This document shows, in pieces, positions 53,801-64,000 of a DNA stretch of 64,000 bases. This DNA is from Hippasteria phrygiana (taxonomy: Eukaryota > Echinodermata > Asteroidea > Valvatida > Goniasteridae): assembly GCA_037893225.1 (NCBI GenBank), contig JAZGUH010000123.1, positions 744,001-808,000 on the forward strand. Reading direction: 5' to 3'. Each line of letters begins with the position of its first letter. Position 1 is the stretch's first letter. Position numbers and translations under genes: made by a program. The notes beneath the pieces were generated by a model, which worked only from the letters and a program-made list of their open reading frames with translations, made no database searches and was not told the DNA's origin.

Positions 53801-56800
53801 TGATTTTCTGTGAATTTTTTAGTTCTATCCCAAATCCCATAGACTTTGTACACGAATTTTGTAAGTGGCACTTTGGTCACTAAACAACCTCGGATCTTAA
53901 TCAGACTTAACACAAACATAGACCCTCAGCTGAAAATGTAAGCCGAAACGTGACGTCATGATGACGTCATCACGTGTCATGTGACGTCATCTTAAATGTG
54001 CATTTTTCTAGGGCCTATATCTAGAGAACGGTAGGTCCGATTGCCTTCAAACCTGGTATGTTGGTATGGTAGCTCGTGTTATAGATGAAAATTAAGGTGA
54101 CGTCATGATCACGTCATCATACGATTTTACAGTAATATTAAAGTTTTTGAACTTCAAAGTTTCTTAAAGCCATATCTCACCAACAGAACATGCTCAATTC
54201 AAAATTCTTTTTGTAATAGCTTTGTTAGCTCCTATATTCTTTCACATACATTTGAAAAATGTGTGACGTCATCATGACGTCATCAAAAATGTGCATTTCT
54301 GAAACACACATAAGGGTACGTCCGATCGTCATAAAAATTAGTGGGTAGGTAGATAGTGCTAATAGCATGTAAAATCCGAGGTGACGTCATGATGACGTCA
54401 TCGGCTGATTTTCTGTGAATTGTTTAGTTCTATCCCAAATCCCATAGACTTTGTACACGAATTTTGTAAGTGGCACTTTGGTCACTAAACAACCTCGGAT
54501 CTTAATCAGACTTAACACAAACATAGACCCTCAGCTGAAAATGTAAGCCGAAACGTGACGTCATGATGACGTCATCACGTGTCATGTGACGTCATCTTAA
54601 ATGTGCATTTTTCTAGGGCCTATATCTAGAGAACGGTAGGTCCGATTGCCTTCAAACCTGGTATGTTGGTATGGTAGCTCGTGTTATAGATGAAAATTAA
54701 GGTGACGTCATGATCACGTCATCATACGATTTTACAGTAATATTAAAGTTTTTGAACTTCAAAGTTTCTTAAAGCCATATCTCACCAACAGAACATGCTA
54801 AATTCAAAATTCTTTTTGTAATAGCTTTGTTAGCTCCTATATTCTTTCACATACATTTGAAAAATGTGTGACGTCATCATGACGTCATCAAAAATGTGCA
54901 TTTCTGAAACACACATAAGGGTACGTCCGATCGTCATAAAAATTAGTGGGTAGGTAGATAGTGCTAATAGCATGTAAAATCCGAGGTGACGTCATGATGA
55001 CGTCATCGGCTGATTTTCTGTGAATTGTTTAGTTCTATCCCAAATCCCATAGACTTTGTACACGAATTTTGTAAGTGGCACTTTGGTCACTAAACAACCT
55101 CGGATCTTAATCAGACTTAACACAAACATAGACCCTCAGCTGAAAATGTAAGCCGAAACGTGACGTCATGATGACGTCATCACGTGTCATGTGACGTCAT
55201 CTTAAATGTGCATTTTTCTAGGGCCTATATCTAGAGAACGGTAGGTCCGATTGCCTTCAAACCTGGTATGTTGGTATGGTAGCTCGTGTTATAGATGAAA
55301 ATTAAGGTGACGTCATGATCACGTCATCATACGATTTTACAGTAATATTAAAGTTTTTGAACTTCAAAGTTTCTTAAAGCCATATCTCACCAACAGAAAA
55401 TGCTAAATTCAAAATTCTTTTTGTAATAGCTTTGTTAGCTCCTATATTCTTTCACATACATTTGAAAAATGTGTGACGTCATCATGACGTCATCAAAAAT
55501 GTGCATTTCTGAAACACACATAAGGGTACGTCCGATCGTCATAAAAATTAGTGGGTAGGTAGATAGTGCTAATAGCATGTAAAATCCGAGGTGACGTCAT
55601 GATGACGTCATCGGCTGATTTTTAATGATTTTTTAGTTCTATACCAAATCCCATAGACTTTGTACACGAATTTTGTATGCGGTACTTTGGTCACTAAACA
55701 ACCTCGGATCTTAATCAGACTTAACACAAACATAGACCCTAAGCTGAAAATGTAAGCCGAAACGTGACGTCATGATGACGTCATCACGTGTCATGTGACG
55801 TCATCTTAAATGTGCATTTTTCAAGGGCCTATATCTAGAGAACGGTAGGTCCGATTGCCTTCAAACCTGGTATGTTGGTATGGTAGCTCGTGTTATAGAT
55901 GAAAATTAAGGTGACGTCATGATGACGTCATCACACGATTTTACAGTAATATTAAAGTTTTTGAACTTCAAAGTTTCTTAAAGCCATATCTCACCAACAG
56001 AACATGCTAAATTCAAAATTCTTTTTGTAATAGCTTTGTTAGCTCCTATATTCTTTCACATACATTTTAAAAATGTGTGACGTCATCATGACGTCATCAA
56101 AAATGTGCATTTCTGAAACACATATAAGGGTACGTCCGATCGTCATAAAAATTAGTGGGTAGGTAGATAGTGCTACTAGCATGTAAAATCCGAGGTGACG
56201 TCATGATGACGTCATCGGCTGATTTTCTGTGAATTGTTTAGTTCTATCCCAAATCCCATAGACTTTGTACACGAATTTTGTAAGTGGCACTTTGGTCACT
56301 AAACAACCTCGGATCTTAATCAGACTTAACACAAACATAGACCCTAAGCTGAAAATGTAAGCCGAAACGTGACGTCATGGTGACGTCATCACGTGTCATG
56401 TGACGTCATCTTAAATGTGCATTTTTCAAGGGCCTATATCTAGAGAACGGTAGGTCCGATTGCCTTCAAACCTGGTATGTCGGTATGGTAGCTCGTGTTA
56501 TAGATGAAAATTAAGGTGACGTCATGATGACGTCATGATGACGTCATCACACGATTTTACAGTAATATTAAAGTTTTTGAACTTCAAAGTTTCTTAAAGC
56601 CATATCTCACCAACAGAACATGCTAAATTCAAAATTCTTTTTGTAATAGCTTTGTTAGCTCCTATATTCTTTCACATAAGTTTGAAAAATGTGTGACGTC
56701 ATCATAACGTCATCAAAAATGTGCATTTCTGAAACACATAAGGGTACGTCCGATCGCCATAAAAATTGGTGAGTAGGTAGATAGCGCCACTAGCATGCAA

Positions 56801-56850
56801 AATCCGAAGTGACGTCATGATGACGTCATCGGCTGATTTTTTATGAATTT
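50814..56850 (+). repeat. ~603-bp tandem repeat, about ten copies, dense in TGACGTCA
   Basis: cccaaatcccatagactttg begins units at about 50814, 51417, 52021, 52625, 53226, 53829, 54435, 55037, 55644 and 56249. Units differ at few positions (for example atgatgacgtcatcatacg versus atgatcacgtcatcatacg), so they are recent or homogenised. Each has seven to nine perfect TGACGTCA palindromes, usually as TGACGTCATGATGACGTCAT pairs, plus CACGTG. A variant pair (ggtatgttatggg / ggtatgttggtatggtag) marks two unit subtypes. Confidence 0.95.
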
Positions 56851-57378
56851 TTAAATGTTTCAAATTTCATTGTACTCTTAAAATTTTACACTTCTTCAAA
56901 TGCCATGAACTTCAAACTTGGCATATGCATTGACTATCTACTCGAGATGGGTGCCGAATCATGACGTCATGATGACGTCATCACATGTCACGTGACGTCA
57001 TCTTAAATCTGCATTTTTGAAGGCCCTATATCTATTTTTTTTCTGCTTCTCATTTTAGTTCTATCCCAAATCCCATAGACTTTGTGCATAGATTTTCTGA
57101 TCGGCACTTTTGTCATCAAACAACATCGAATCTTAGTCAGAGTTAGCATAGGTATAGACCCTGATGCAAAGTCGTGCCGCGAAGAGTGACATCATAATGA
57201 CGTCTTCGTGTGGCATGTAACATGAACTTAAATGTCAAGTTTGGAGTACGAAATGTTAATCATGAAATAATCTCAGATCTTAAACTTAGCAAAGACATAG
57301 ACCTTCTGATACTTTATGTTAAATAAAAAAGGAAAACGGAAAAGCCATGCGTATGTTTACAACAGACGCACATTTTTT

Positions 57379-58410
57379 GGCTTTTCCGCTACAGCAGGAA
57401 AGCCTTTGTTTTTGTTCTGTTCGCGCGATTGTGTAGTTTAGTACACTTTCGCCCAGGCATGAACACAATCTACTTGAAAATTGTTCGTTTTGCCACATTC
57501 AGAACAAAGGGCCACGTCGAAGAACATCTGCAGGTTTTTTTTGGAGTGAAATCGTTAGCTAAGAGGTAACAAAATACGTGATTGCGCAATACCCAGCTTT
57601 ACACGGAAATATAGCTGGTGGGAGAGTAGTTGACCGAGCCAAAACGTGACACAACGTAAGAAAATCGTATTTTCCGCCTTAAAAAACCTTTCCAAATCAC
57701 AAAAGCACGTATCATTGGGATTCAGAGAAGTCTACTTTAGTAACAAAAAAAGGCTTTTGGAATAATCAAATACTCCAGAAGCTAACATGAACACAATTAA
57801 TACAGAAATCCTAAACTACACAATACCCACTATTTTGGTTTCTTCTTAAACACGAATTTTGTCTGCGGCACTTTGGTCACTAAACAACATCAGATCTTAA
57901 GCAAACTTAACCCTAACATAGACCCTAATCTGAAATTGTGTGCCGAAGAGTGACGTCACGATGACGTCATTATATGTTACGTAATGTCATCTTAAAGGCT
58001 CATTTTTCAAGGGCCCATATCAAGAGAACCGTAAGTCCAATTGCATTCAAACCTGGTATGTTGCTAAACAAGTACATGTTATAAATCAAAATTGAGGTGA
58101 CGTCATAATGACGTCATCATCTGATTTTTATAGTAATTTCAAAATTTTAACGTTAAAGATTCTTAAAACCATATCTCATCAACAGAACATGTTAAATTCA
58201 AAATTCTTTTTGTAATAGCTTTGTTAGCTCGTACATTCTTTTATGTAAATGCGAAAAATTACTGAAGTCATAATGACGTCATCAAAGGCATGATTTCTTG
58301 AAAGACATAAGGATAGACCATGTCTAATCGTCATGAAACTTGGTGGTTAGGTAGATTTGTCACTAGTTTACAAAATTCGAAGTGACATCATAAAAACATA
58401 TGGAAAAGCC
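57379..58410 (+). mobile_element. Single-unit relative of the satellite element
   Basis: It starts ggcttttccgctacagcagg, then aaagcctttgtttttgttctg as in 50105, and ends ggaaaagcc. From 57850 to 58390 it contains one diverged copy of the 603-bp unit (cacgaattttgtctgcggca, ctttggtcactaaacaacat, gacgtcataatgacgtcatc). The first 470 bp are unrelated to the array. Confidence 0.65.
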
Positions 58411-58492
58411 CTATGTTCTTAAAAACATAGACCTCTAGTTTCCTTGTACAGTTGTTGAAAATAGAAGTAAATCTCCTATATTTCACCTGCAG

Positions 58493-58665
58493 GAATCCAT
58501 GAAAAGTGTTGGCAGACTGGTTCCGGACAGGATAGTCAACCTACTGGATCAGGAGGGGGAGTCGTTGGGTTCCCTGCATCGCATAGAGGCCATCAAACAC
58601 AGTCAGCAAACGGGGCTCAAGCTTGTACTAATCAACCCAAACAGCAAACCTTATCCCACATATAG
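58493..58665 (+). CDS. MTIF3: MTIF3 exon 2: IF3 N-terminal domain
   Basis: Acceptor atttcacctgcag, donor tatag/gtaaag. The frame (phase 0 in, two bases out) reads SVGRLVPDRIVNLLDQEGES, LGSLHRIEAIKHSQQTGLKL and VLINPNSKPYPTYR. This is the IF3 N-domain signature (V-x-LLD-x-EGE-x-LG-x-(M/L)-x3-EA, then LVL-x-NP). Mitochondrial IF3 promotes dissociation of the 55S ribosome and checks initiator tRNA on the small subunit. It lies 8.8 kb downstream of exon 1, the intron being filled by the satellite element and its relative. Confidence 0.9.
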
Positions 58666-58730
58666 GTAAAGTAATATACTGGGTTTTTCATTGCGTGTTG
58701 TACGTCCAGGGGCTTTGTGCAGTGGCTTAA

Positions 58731-58872
58731 CCCTAACCCTGCCAGACGCAGCACAGTGCATCTGTGGTGACAGCTTCACTTTGCTGCACTCTGCACACAA
58801 GTCAATGTGACAAAGTATGCAATCTGATGCATCTGGCAGGGTGTTTAGCCAAAATACCCTGGAGGGTTAGGG
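58731..58872. mobile_element. TTAA-type MITE in MTIF3 intron 2
   Basis: TTAA at 58727-58730 and 58873-58876 flank ends ccctaaccctgccagacgca and ...agggttaggg. An inner tgcatctggcagggt pairs with the left end. The telomere-like CCCTAACCCT is part of the inverted repeat and not telomeric sequence. Confidence 0.75.
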
Positions 58873-58876
58873 TTAA

Positions 58877-59644
58877 GGAGCCTAGTGTGTAATAATGATT
58901 CATCTATCGCTCATGCCCCTTAAACAACTCCTGTGGAATCCTTGGCCCAATTTCATGGCTTCTTTATGCTGGTTTCTACGCTTATAGATTGCAACCGCAC
59001 TCTCTCTGTAAGTCCAAAAAATCCTTAGAGATGAAATGTACGCATGTGTGCAAGCCATACATCTTTGCTAACCTGTGAAATATGCCAATCGTTTAGTGCA
59101 GAATTTTATGTTATGCGAGGCTGAGATTTTTTAGGATTTTGGGTTAAACGTCTCCCAGATTTCCGGAAGATTTTGTGGTCCTTAAATTGTTGTTATCATT
59201 CCAGTATGACCCGCAATCTAAAACAGTCTTCTCTTAATTCTAATGCCCCTTTATTTGGCAGTTTGGAACCCTATCTTTTGCAATTTTCTTAAGCAATTTT
59301 TCAGCAACGCTTTCGAAGGTTTCATGATTTTTTTTTTTTTCCTCAAATCTCACCGGTACCCTAGTTATGGTTAGGACTGATCCTTTGCTAACGTTAAGCA
59401 GAGCCATAAAATTGGGTCCTGCATGTGTGGTTTTTCTAAGATTTTTGCCAGGTGAAGGTGGAGTTAGTATGATTTAACAGTGTTTCACAAACTAGGTCAA
59501 TTGGGATGCTTTCAAAATAGGTATACATGTAATTAGGTAATTCATAGCAGGTGTACCCCCTGCTGAACTTTGTTGACACCTGGGTATCGAATCGTGAATA
59601 TGCCTGGCGCATTCAGCATGCGCTTAGCCTGTGTTGGACTTGTC
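58877..59644. other. MTIF3 intron 2 sequence
   Basis: A T12 run at 59329. No exon, repeat pair or ORF that I can support. Confidence 0.5.
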
Positions 59645-59783
59645 GTAGTTCAAAGATGTCCTTAGCGGTGCGACGTATAACGCGCAACGGCCGCAACTCT
59701 GACACGCCAAGGCCAGGGCGCCGTCGGCCGGCCGTGCGCGCTATACGTTGCACTGCTAAGGATGTCTTGGAACCAGGACTAGT
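59645..59783. mobile_element. MITE, relative of 29657-29826
   Basis: It shares atgtccttagcggtgcgacg and cgctatacgttgcactgcta, with ends gtagttcaaag and cttggaaccaggactag. The same CpG-rich core (ggccggccgt) is present. Confidence 0.75.
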
Positions 59784-59843
59784 GTTGGACCTGTGTTGGA
59801 TCTTTTATATACATGTGTAATGTGATGTCACTAGGAAGGTGCA

Positions 59844-60042
59844 CAGGGGCGGATCTAGAGGGGGGGGGGGTTGTGGGGGTTGCACCCCCCCCCCCCTTTG
59901 GGCTGCTGAGCAAAGTTGTGATAAGCAATGCTATAACCACATCCTTGTTACCAGTGGGTATACTGCTGGTCCATATACTGTACACTGTACCGGTATAGGC
60001 GGGTACAACCCCTCTCTAAATAAAAGGCTAGATCCGCCCCTG
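59844..60042. mobile_element. CAGGGGCGGATCTAG MITE with GTGCA target duplication
   Basis: caggggcggatctagag at the left and ggctagatccgcccctg at the right, flanked by GTGCA (59839-59843 and 60043-60047). A truncated end of the same family lies at 62267-62279. The 5-bp duplication is like that of the hAT5-type element at 25825. Confidence 0.85.
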
Positions 60043-60143
60043 GTGCAAGACTTTTGTCACGTTCAAAACAGAAACCAAATTTGTGTCATACCTGTTTTTG
60101 TTGCCACTTTTGCTTCATTTTTTGTTTACTTTCTCCTTTTCAG

Positions 60144-60384
60144 ACTGATGACCGGGCAGCAACTCCACCGAGAACAGATGCTGCTGCGGGAGAAACTCAA
60201 GGCAAAGAGCGCCCCCATACAAGTCAAGGAAACCAGGCTGTCTGGGAATATCGACAAGCATGACTTGGAGGTCAAACGGCGGCACGTGCAAGAGTGGTTC
60301 AAGGATGGCGGGGCACACGTCCATGTTAAGGTGGCAGTGCTTGGCGCAAAGAGGGGACGGAAGGCAGTCACAAAAGAACAGCAG
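60144..60384 (+). CDS. MTIF3: MTIF3 exon 3: linker helix and start of C-terminal domain
   Basis: Acceptor ttctccttttcag, donor cag/gtattt. The split Arg codon joins exon 2, giving YR-LMTGQQLHREQMLLREKL. KETRLSGNIDKHDLEVKRRH then matches the start of the IF3 C-domain (K-E-x-R-L/I-x-x-x-I-x-x-H-D-L-x-x-K), followed by VQEWFKDGGAHVHVKVAVLG and AKRGRKAVTKEQQ. The C-domain contacts 12S rRNA of the small subunit. Exon borders preserve the frame into exon 4. Confidence 0.9.
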
Positions 60385-60597
60385 GTATTTTTTTTTAAGT
60401 TTCTGAAATTATTTTTTGTCAAGAGGGATGGGGACTTGAGTTATGAATGTAGAGGTTTGCGGTTAAAAAGCTTATTATTGTGTACTGAATACCAAACTGG
60501 GTATTAAGCAGTTTGTGAATTTTGATTTTCATAAAACCACCCCCCCCCCCCCCGAAAAAACAAAAAAAAAACACGCCAAAAAAAAACAAAAACACAC

Positions 60598-62240
60598 ACA
60601 CATCCAGTCACACAGTCGTACTTCCCCAATACGTCCGAGGACAATGCTTTGTGTTTCCTATTGTTCCTTTAATATAACCAACCCCCATAGACTAAGCACG
60701 TATCCTTACGTTCGAGGACCGATTTCAACAAAAGACTCTACGTTCGAGGACTGAAAGGTTTCTTTGTGTTTGCTTTCTTCTCTTGTCCTCGGAGATATAT
60801 ACAGTGCACGTACATGTAAACGGGTGCAATCGTGGACCTCCCATTGTTCCTCTTTTGTTTATACGGAAGGCCTCCCATTGGTTTTGTACACGATTTTCAA
60901 TCGTGGACGTTAGGTCAAACGTGGACCTCTTTGTCTACGCCCGAATTCTTTTGTCCTAGGTCCACGATTGCCGGCATATACAAACTCACACACACACACA
61001 AGTGTGTAAATACCGGCAATCGCGGACCTCCCATGTTCCTCTTTTGTTTATACTTTAACTTTTTCGGAGGGCCTCCCATATGTTTTGTACACGATTTTCA
61101 ATCGTGGACCTTGACTCAATCGTGGACCCTATTGTCCTCTTTGTCTTTAACAAATCCACGGTTTGAATAGCTATCTGAACTCACACCCACCCATGTAAAC
61201 GCCTGCAATCGGGGACCACTTATTGTTCATACACTTACTTTTTGGCAAGGGCTCTCATTGGTTTTGTACACTATTTTCAAACGGGGACCTTTCTCAATCG
61301 GGGACCCTATTGTCCTCTATTGTTAAAGGTCCCCTATTGAATGCAAAAACAAACTCGCACACAGAGTCGTACTTTCCCAATACGTGCAAGGACAATGCTT
61401 TGTGTTTCCTATTGTTCCTTTAATATAACCCAACCCCACAGACTAAGCACGTACTTCTACGTTCGAGGACCGATTTCAACAAAAGACCATTTCCCCGAGG
61501 ACAAGAAAGATTCCTTTGTATTTTCTTTCTCCCCTTGTCCTCGAACGTAGTACAATACATTTACACACGTGTTAATACAGGCAATCGCGGACCTCCCATT
61601 GTTCCTATTTTGTCTACGCCCTAACCCTTTTGTCCCTCGTCCACGATTGTCGGTATTTACACACTCAGCCTTACACAAACAATCTCATGTTTACATCTCT
61701 GTGGAAACATGGCATTGTTCTCTTTGTCCCTGTACTTAAGCAAATCCCATAGACTTTGTACACAAAATTCCTTGTGGAGACATCCTAACCCATACAATTG
61801 CCTGGTGGAGACCTATTCAGTCCCTTTGTCTCTATTGTTTTCATGTCTCCACAGGGTACCGAATATCCATCCACACACATACTTATGGGGAAGACCTTTG
61901 TTCCCCTTCTTTTGTTCCTATTGAAATCTCAAACTCCATAGTGTTTTCCCTCTGGGGAAGATAGATTTCTAAAGATTTTGCTCTGGGGCTTATTGTTCTA
62001 TTGTGTTTTCTGCCCCACAGGACTACATGTACACGAACACACAAGTGTGTAAATACCGGCAATCGCGGACCTCCTATTGTCCCTCTTTTGTTTGTACTTT
62101 AACTTTTTCAGAAGGCCCCCCATATGTTTTGTACACGATTTTGAATCGTGGACGTTGGGTCAATCGTGGACCCTTTGTCTACACCCTAACCTTTTTGTCC
62201 CTAGTCCACGATTGCCTAGATATACACACTCACACGAAAC
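60598..62240. repeat. MTIF3 intron 3 repeat field: two interleaved families
   Basis: Family X (tcgtactt-cccaatacgt, gacaatgctttgtgtttcct) occurs at 60598-60800 and 61350-61550. Family Y (caatcg-ggacctcccattgt, ttttgtacacgattttcaat) occurs at about 60826-60985, 61015-61165, 61205-61335, 61577-61655 and 62052-62215. The copies are diverged and alternate with each other. Each Y copy begins and ends with matching aatcgtggac / gtccacgatt, so Y looks like a MITE. Confidence 0.75.
61697..61867 (+). repeat. Interspersed repeat, partner of 25526-25705
   Basis: The reverse complement of 25526-25705 over about 165 bp, including cccatagactttgtacacaa and catgtctccacagggtacc. Confidence 0.8.
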
Positions 62241-62354
62241 ACGTAAAAAGTCGCTGGTATAAGACAGGATCCGCCCCTGCATATCTTCCACCTTCCTGAA
62301 GCCACAAATGGCTCTCATTCAGATTTGATTTCTCTTTCTATATCCTCACTGCAG

Positions 62355-62615
62355 ATGGCTGTGATAAACCAACTGATATCTGGCCTTGAGGATAGGGTGA
62401 CATTTGTTGGCAAGCCCAGGGATGCAGGCAAGGAGGGGATGAACCTGATGGTGATGCTCAGACCCATGTCGGCCAAGGAGAAGGCTGCCCTCGTCAGGCA
62501 GAAGAACAAGGAGGAGGGTCTAAAACATCCGGAGGCAGCGGCCAACTCAGAACTGGAGGATGAGGATGGGAAAGAGAAGATCGGCATGAGTGATAATGAG
62601 ACTATTAAAGGATGA
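62355..62615 (+). CDS. MTIF3: MTIF3 exon 4: end of C-terminal domain and stop
   Basis: Acceptor tatcctcactgcag, phase 0. MAVINQLISGLEDRVTFVGK, PRDAGKEGMNLMVMLRPMSA and KEKAALVRQKNKEEG complete the IF3 C-domain (the (M/L)-x-(M/V)-x-L-x-P end is typical). An acidic tail (SELEDEDGKEKIGMSDNET) precedes TGA at 62613-62615. Such tails are seen in mitochondrial but not bacterial IF3. All four exons together sum to 1101 bp without a stop. Confidence 0.9.
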   Translation: MAVINQLISGLEDRVTFVGKPRDAGKEGMNLMVMLRPMSAKEKAALVRQKNKEEGLKHPEAAANSELEDEDGKEKIGMSDNETIKG

Positions 62616-62694
62616 CAAACATTATGGGAGGATTTTTGTAGACATTAGAAGAATAATGTAGATTTGTAAAGTGCACATATCCACCAGTGTTGTA

Positions 62695-62800
62695 CTCGAG
62701 ACCGGTTAGTCCGAGACCAGGACCGAGACCTGGAGTTCCGAGACTGAGAGCAAGACCTTCAAGAGAGACCGAGACTGCAGATAGTACAGAGAATAAATAA
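62695..62800 (+). mobile_element. hAT left end, truncated, in the MTIF3 3' region
   Basis: cagtgttgtactcgagaccg followed by gagacc-type repeats is a common hAT terminus. No right end is visible. Confidence 0.5.
62792..62797 (+). terminator. Possible poly(A) signal AATAAA
   Basis: aataaa 177 bp after the MTIF3 stop. It lies inside the truncated hAT end, so the transposon may have supplied the signal. A variant aataat at 62651 is the alternative. Confidence 0.35.
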
Positions 62801-63054
62801 CCCCCAAAAATTTATATTAATAGATACTAAAACTAATTGCAAGTAAACGTTTACACAAATGTAATTGAATTTGTAACCTTTTTTCATTGACGTCAGAATA
62901 TAGCAAGGAGAAAATGACATAAAAGAACAAATATGGTCCTGTCACACTGCAGAACTACATGGAAAACGAGACGAAAAATCAGAACAATGTTGATCATGTG
63001 GCAGTAGTCAAAATGGAAACGACATCAATATCAATATTCCAGTGTGGCCACAGC

Positions 63055-63205
63055 CACATGATTACTCTAACTAAGCCTGTTCGATATGACGATATTTCCC
63101 GATATTTCGATATTTTTTTCATATCGAAAATCGTATCGGCCTCTTTTAAAAAAAACCGGAATATCGGGGAATTCGATATACCGAAGAATATCGCGATATG
63201 TGTTC
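63055..63205. repeat. CGATAT-rich imperfect palindrome
   Basis: cgatatgacgatatttcccg and tttcgatattttttt face aatatcggggaattcgatat. This looks like the decayed end of a hAT-type element. No gene. Confidence 0.5.
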
Positions 63206-63330
63206 CTTTTGGCCGCATTACGTGTGGATTTGTCCAGTTTACTTTGCTCGAAATTCCAGTTATTTCCAAGGGGCAATCCTCAAGAAATGTGGGAGAAACT
63301 TTGCCCAAATGTATGACATGGCATCCTAAT

Positions 63331-64000
63331 CACAGACGTCCGTTTCAGACATTTACTTTTGAAATTAATATGTTTCTTTCTCATATTTTTCTTTTCGCAA
63401 TTGATTAGTTAATTGTTTTCCCACTATTTGTATTAAATATTCCCCAATATTAAGGAATAATCCCATGCCAACTTTTTGATTTTGAAAGATGATTTCTAAA
63501 TTAATTGTGCAACACATACATAAAGTTTAATATATCAAGATTATTTAATTACATGTTTCAGCAAACAAATCAGGTCGGTATGGATCACAATAAAGCCATT
63601 ATAATTATGTGTTTCAGTTACAAAAACAATCACAACTACAATGTTCTTTTATTTCAAAAGAGTAATTCTAAATTTACTTAGGGTTGCTATACATGTATCA
63701 AATGACTGGTACTAACCAATTTCTTATGTTCTTGTATATTCTAGCAGCATTTCTAAATTAATATTCAGCTACAGTACATGTACATTGAATTGGCGTGAAA
63801 TTACCAGAGGATCTGAGCATGGTTAATTTTTTCTACATACTCTGCTCACTTGAAGTGTATCCATTTTTAAATTTAGATTTCAAGAGCACTTGACATTGGT
63901 AAATTCCAATAGTTTGAAACAGATTGCATAATTTGTACTTTTTAAAAAGTATAATCAGTCCCCCAAACGCGCTTGGTCCCCCAAACGCCCTTGGTCTCCC
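63331..64000. other. AT-rich window edge
   Basis: No supported gene. At 63959-64000 ccccaaacgc-cttggtc occurs twice, the start of a 19-bp tandem repeat cut by the window edge. Confidence 0.5.

Larger units (their letters stand above)
50105..57346 (+). mobile_element. Satellite-bearing element in MTIF3 intron 1, GGCTTTTCC ends
   Basis: It starts ggcttttccgaaatccttcg with an adjoining hairpin partner (ttcggaaaaggc) followed by tttgtttttgttctg, and ends cggaaaagcc at 57346. The same start and end bound the single-unit element 57379-58410. The body is a diverged unit (50200-50813), ten high-identity ~603-bp units (50814-56850) and decayed units to 57346. It also holds a (CTT)n tract. No protein is encoded. 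Confidence 0.65.

Noticed and set aside
58727..58876. Telomere-like CCCTAACCCT / AGGGTTAGGG
   Set aside because: Only two short copies, placed as inverted repeats next to TTAA, so they are MITE ends and not interstitial telomere sequence.

Overview
This is a stretch of eukaryotic, animal nuclear DNA. Introns with GT/AG borders, an animal-type mitochondrial translation factor gene (MTIF3), tRNA-derived SINEs, many MITEs, non-LTR retrotransposon debris and (ACATGT)n microsatellites suggest a marine invertebrate, perhaps a lancelet, hemichordate or echinoderm. The species cannot be fixed from the sequence alone.

Region 1 (about 0.15-10.7 kb) holds two same-strand, decayed copies of one mobile-element gene. 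It encodes C2H2 zinc fingers, a conserved central domain, a C2HC finger and a B-family (DNA_pol_B_2-like) DNA polymerase. Copy 2 is split by a 2.64-kb insertion (5767-8405) with imperfect terminal inverted repeats and an ATAT target duplication. Region 2 (10.7-21.4 kb) holds a broken trihelix (Myb/SANT-like) gene, a perfect 54-56-bp hairpin repeat, a non-LTR reverse transcriptase remnant, a weak multi-exon gene candidate with repetitive exons (14.9-17.7 kb), a non-LTR ORF1 remnant and an intact first exon of a second trihelix gene. Region 3 (21.4-30.4 kb) is a mosaic of DNA transposons and MITEs: Tigger-like, hAT5-like, TTAA families, and a 1.09-kb foldback element with 365-bp arms.

Region 4 (30799-47072) is the most striking part. 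It is a single element of about 16.3 kb with terminal inverted repeats of about 365 bp. Inside these lie two inverted arrays of the same ~200-bp satellite (about 9 and 18 monomers). They enclose a spliced gene: a C2H2 exon, then a 5.3-kb exon encoding a PHD finger, a zinc-binding domain, a MULE-like transposase, a ubiquitin-specific protease (USP) and a Ulp1/SENP-type SUMO protease. The large exon has two apparent frameshifts. A second small gene, with a TATA box and a CCHC zinc knuckle, runs into the right satellite array. The layout resembles a giant relative of Drosophila FB-NOF elements, with a transposase fused to both a deubiquitinase and a deSUMOylase.

Region 5 (47.1-62.8 kb) is the MTIF3 locus, with four coding exons on the plus strand that join in frame to 366 codons. 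Intron 1 holds an element of about 7.2 kb (50105-57346), mostly ten tandem copies of a ~603-bp unit dense in TGACGTCA (CRE) palindromes. A one-unit relative with the same ends lies beside it (57379-58410), which suggests the satellite grew inside a MITE. Introns 2 and 3 hold further MITEs and related repeats. The last kilobase holds transposon ends and no gene that I can support.
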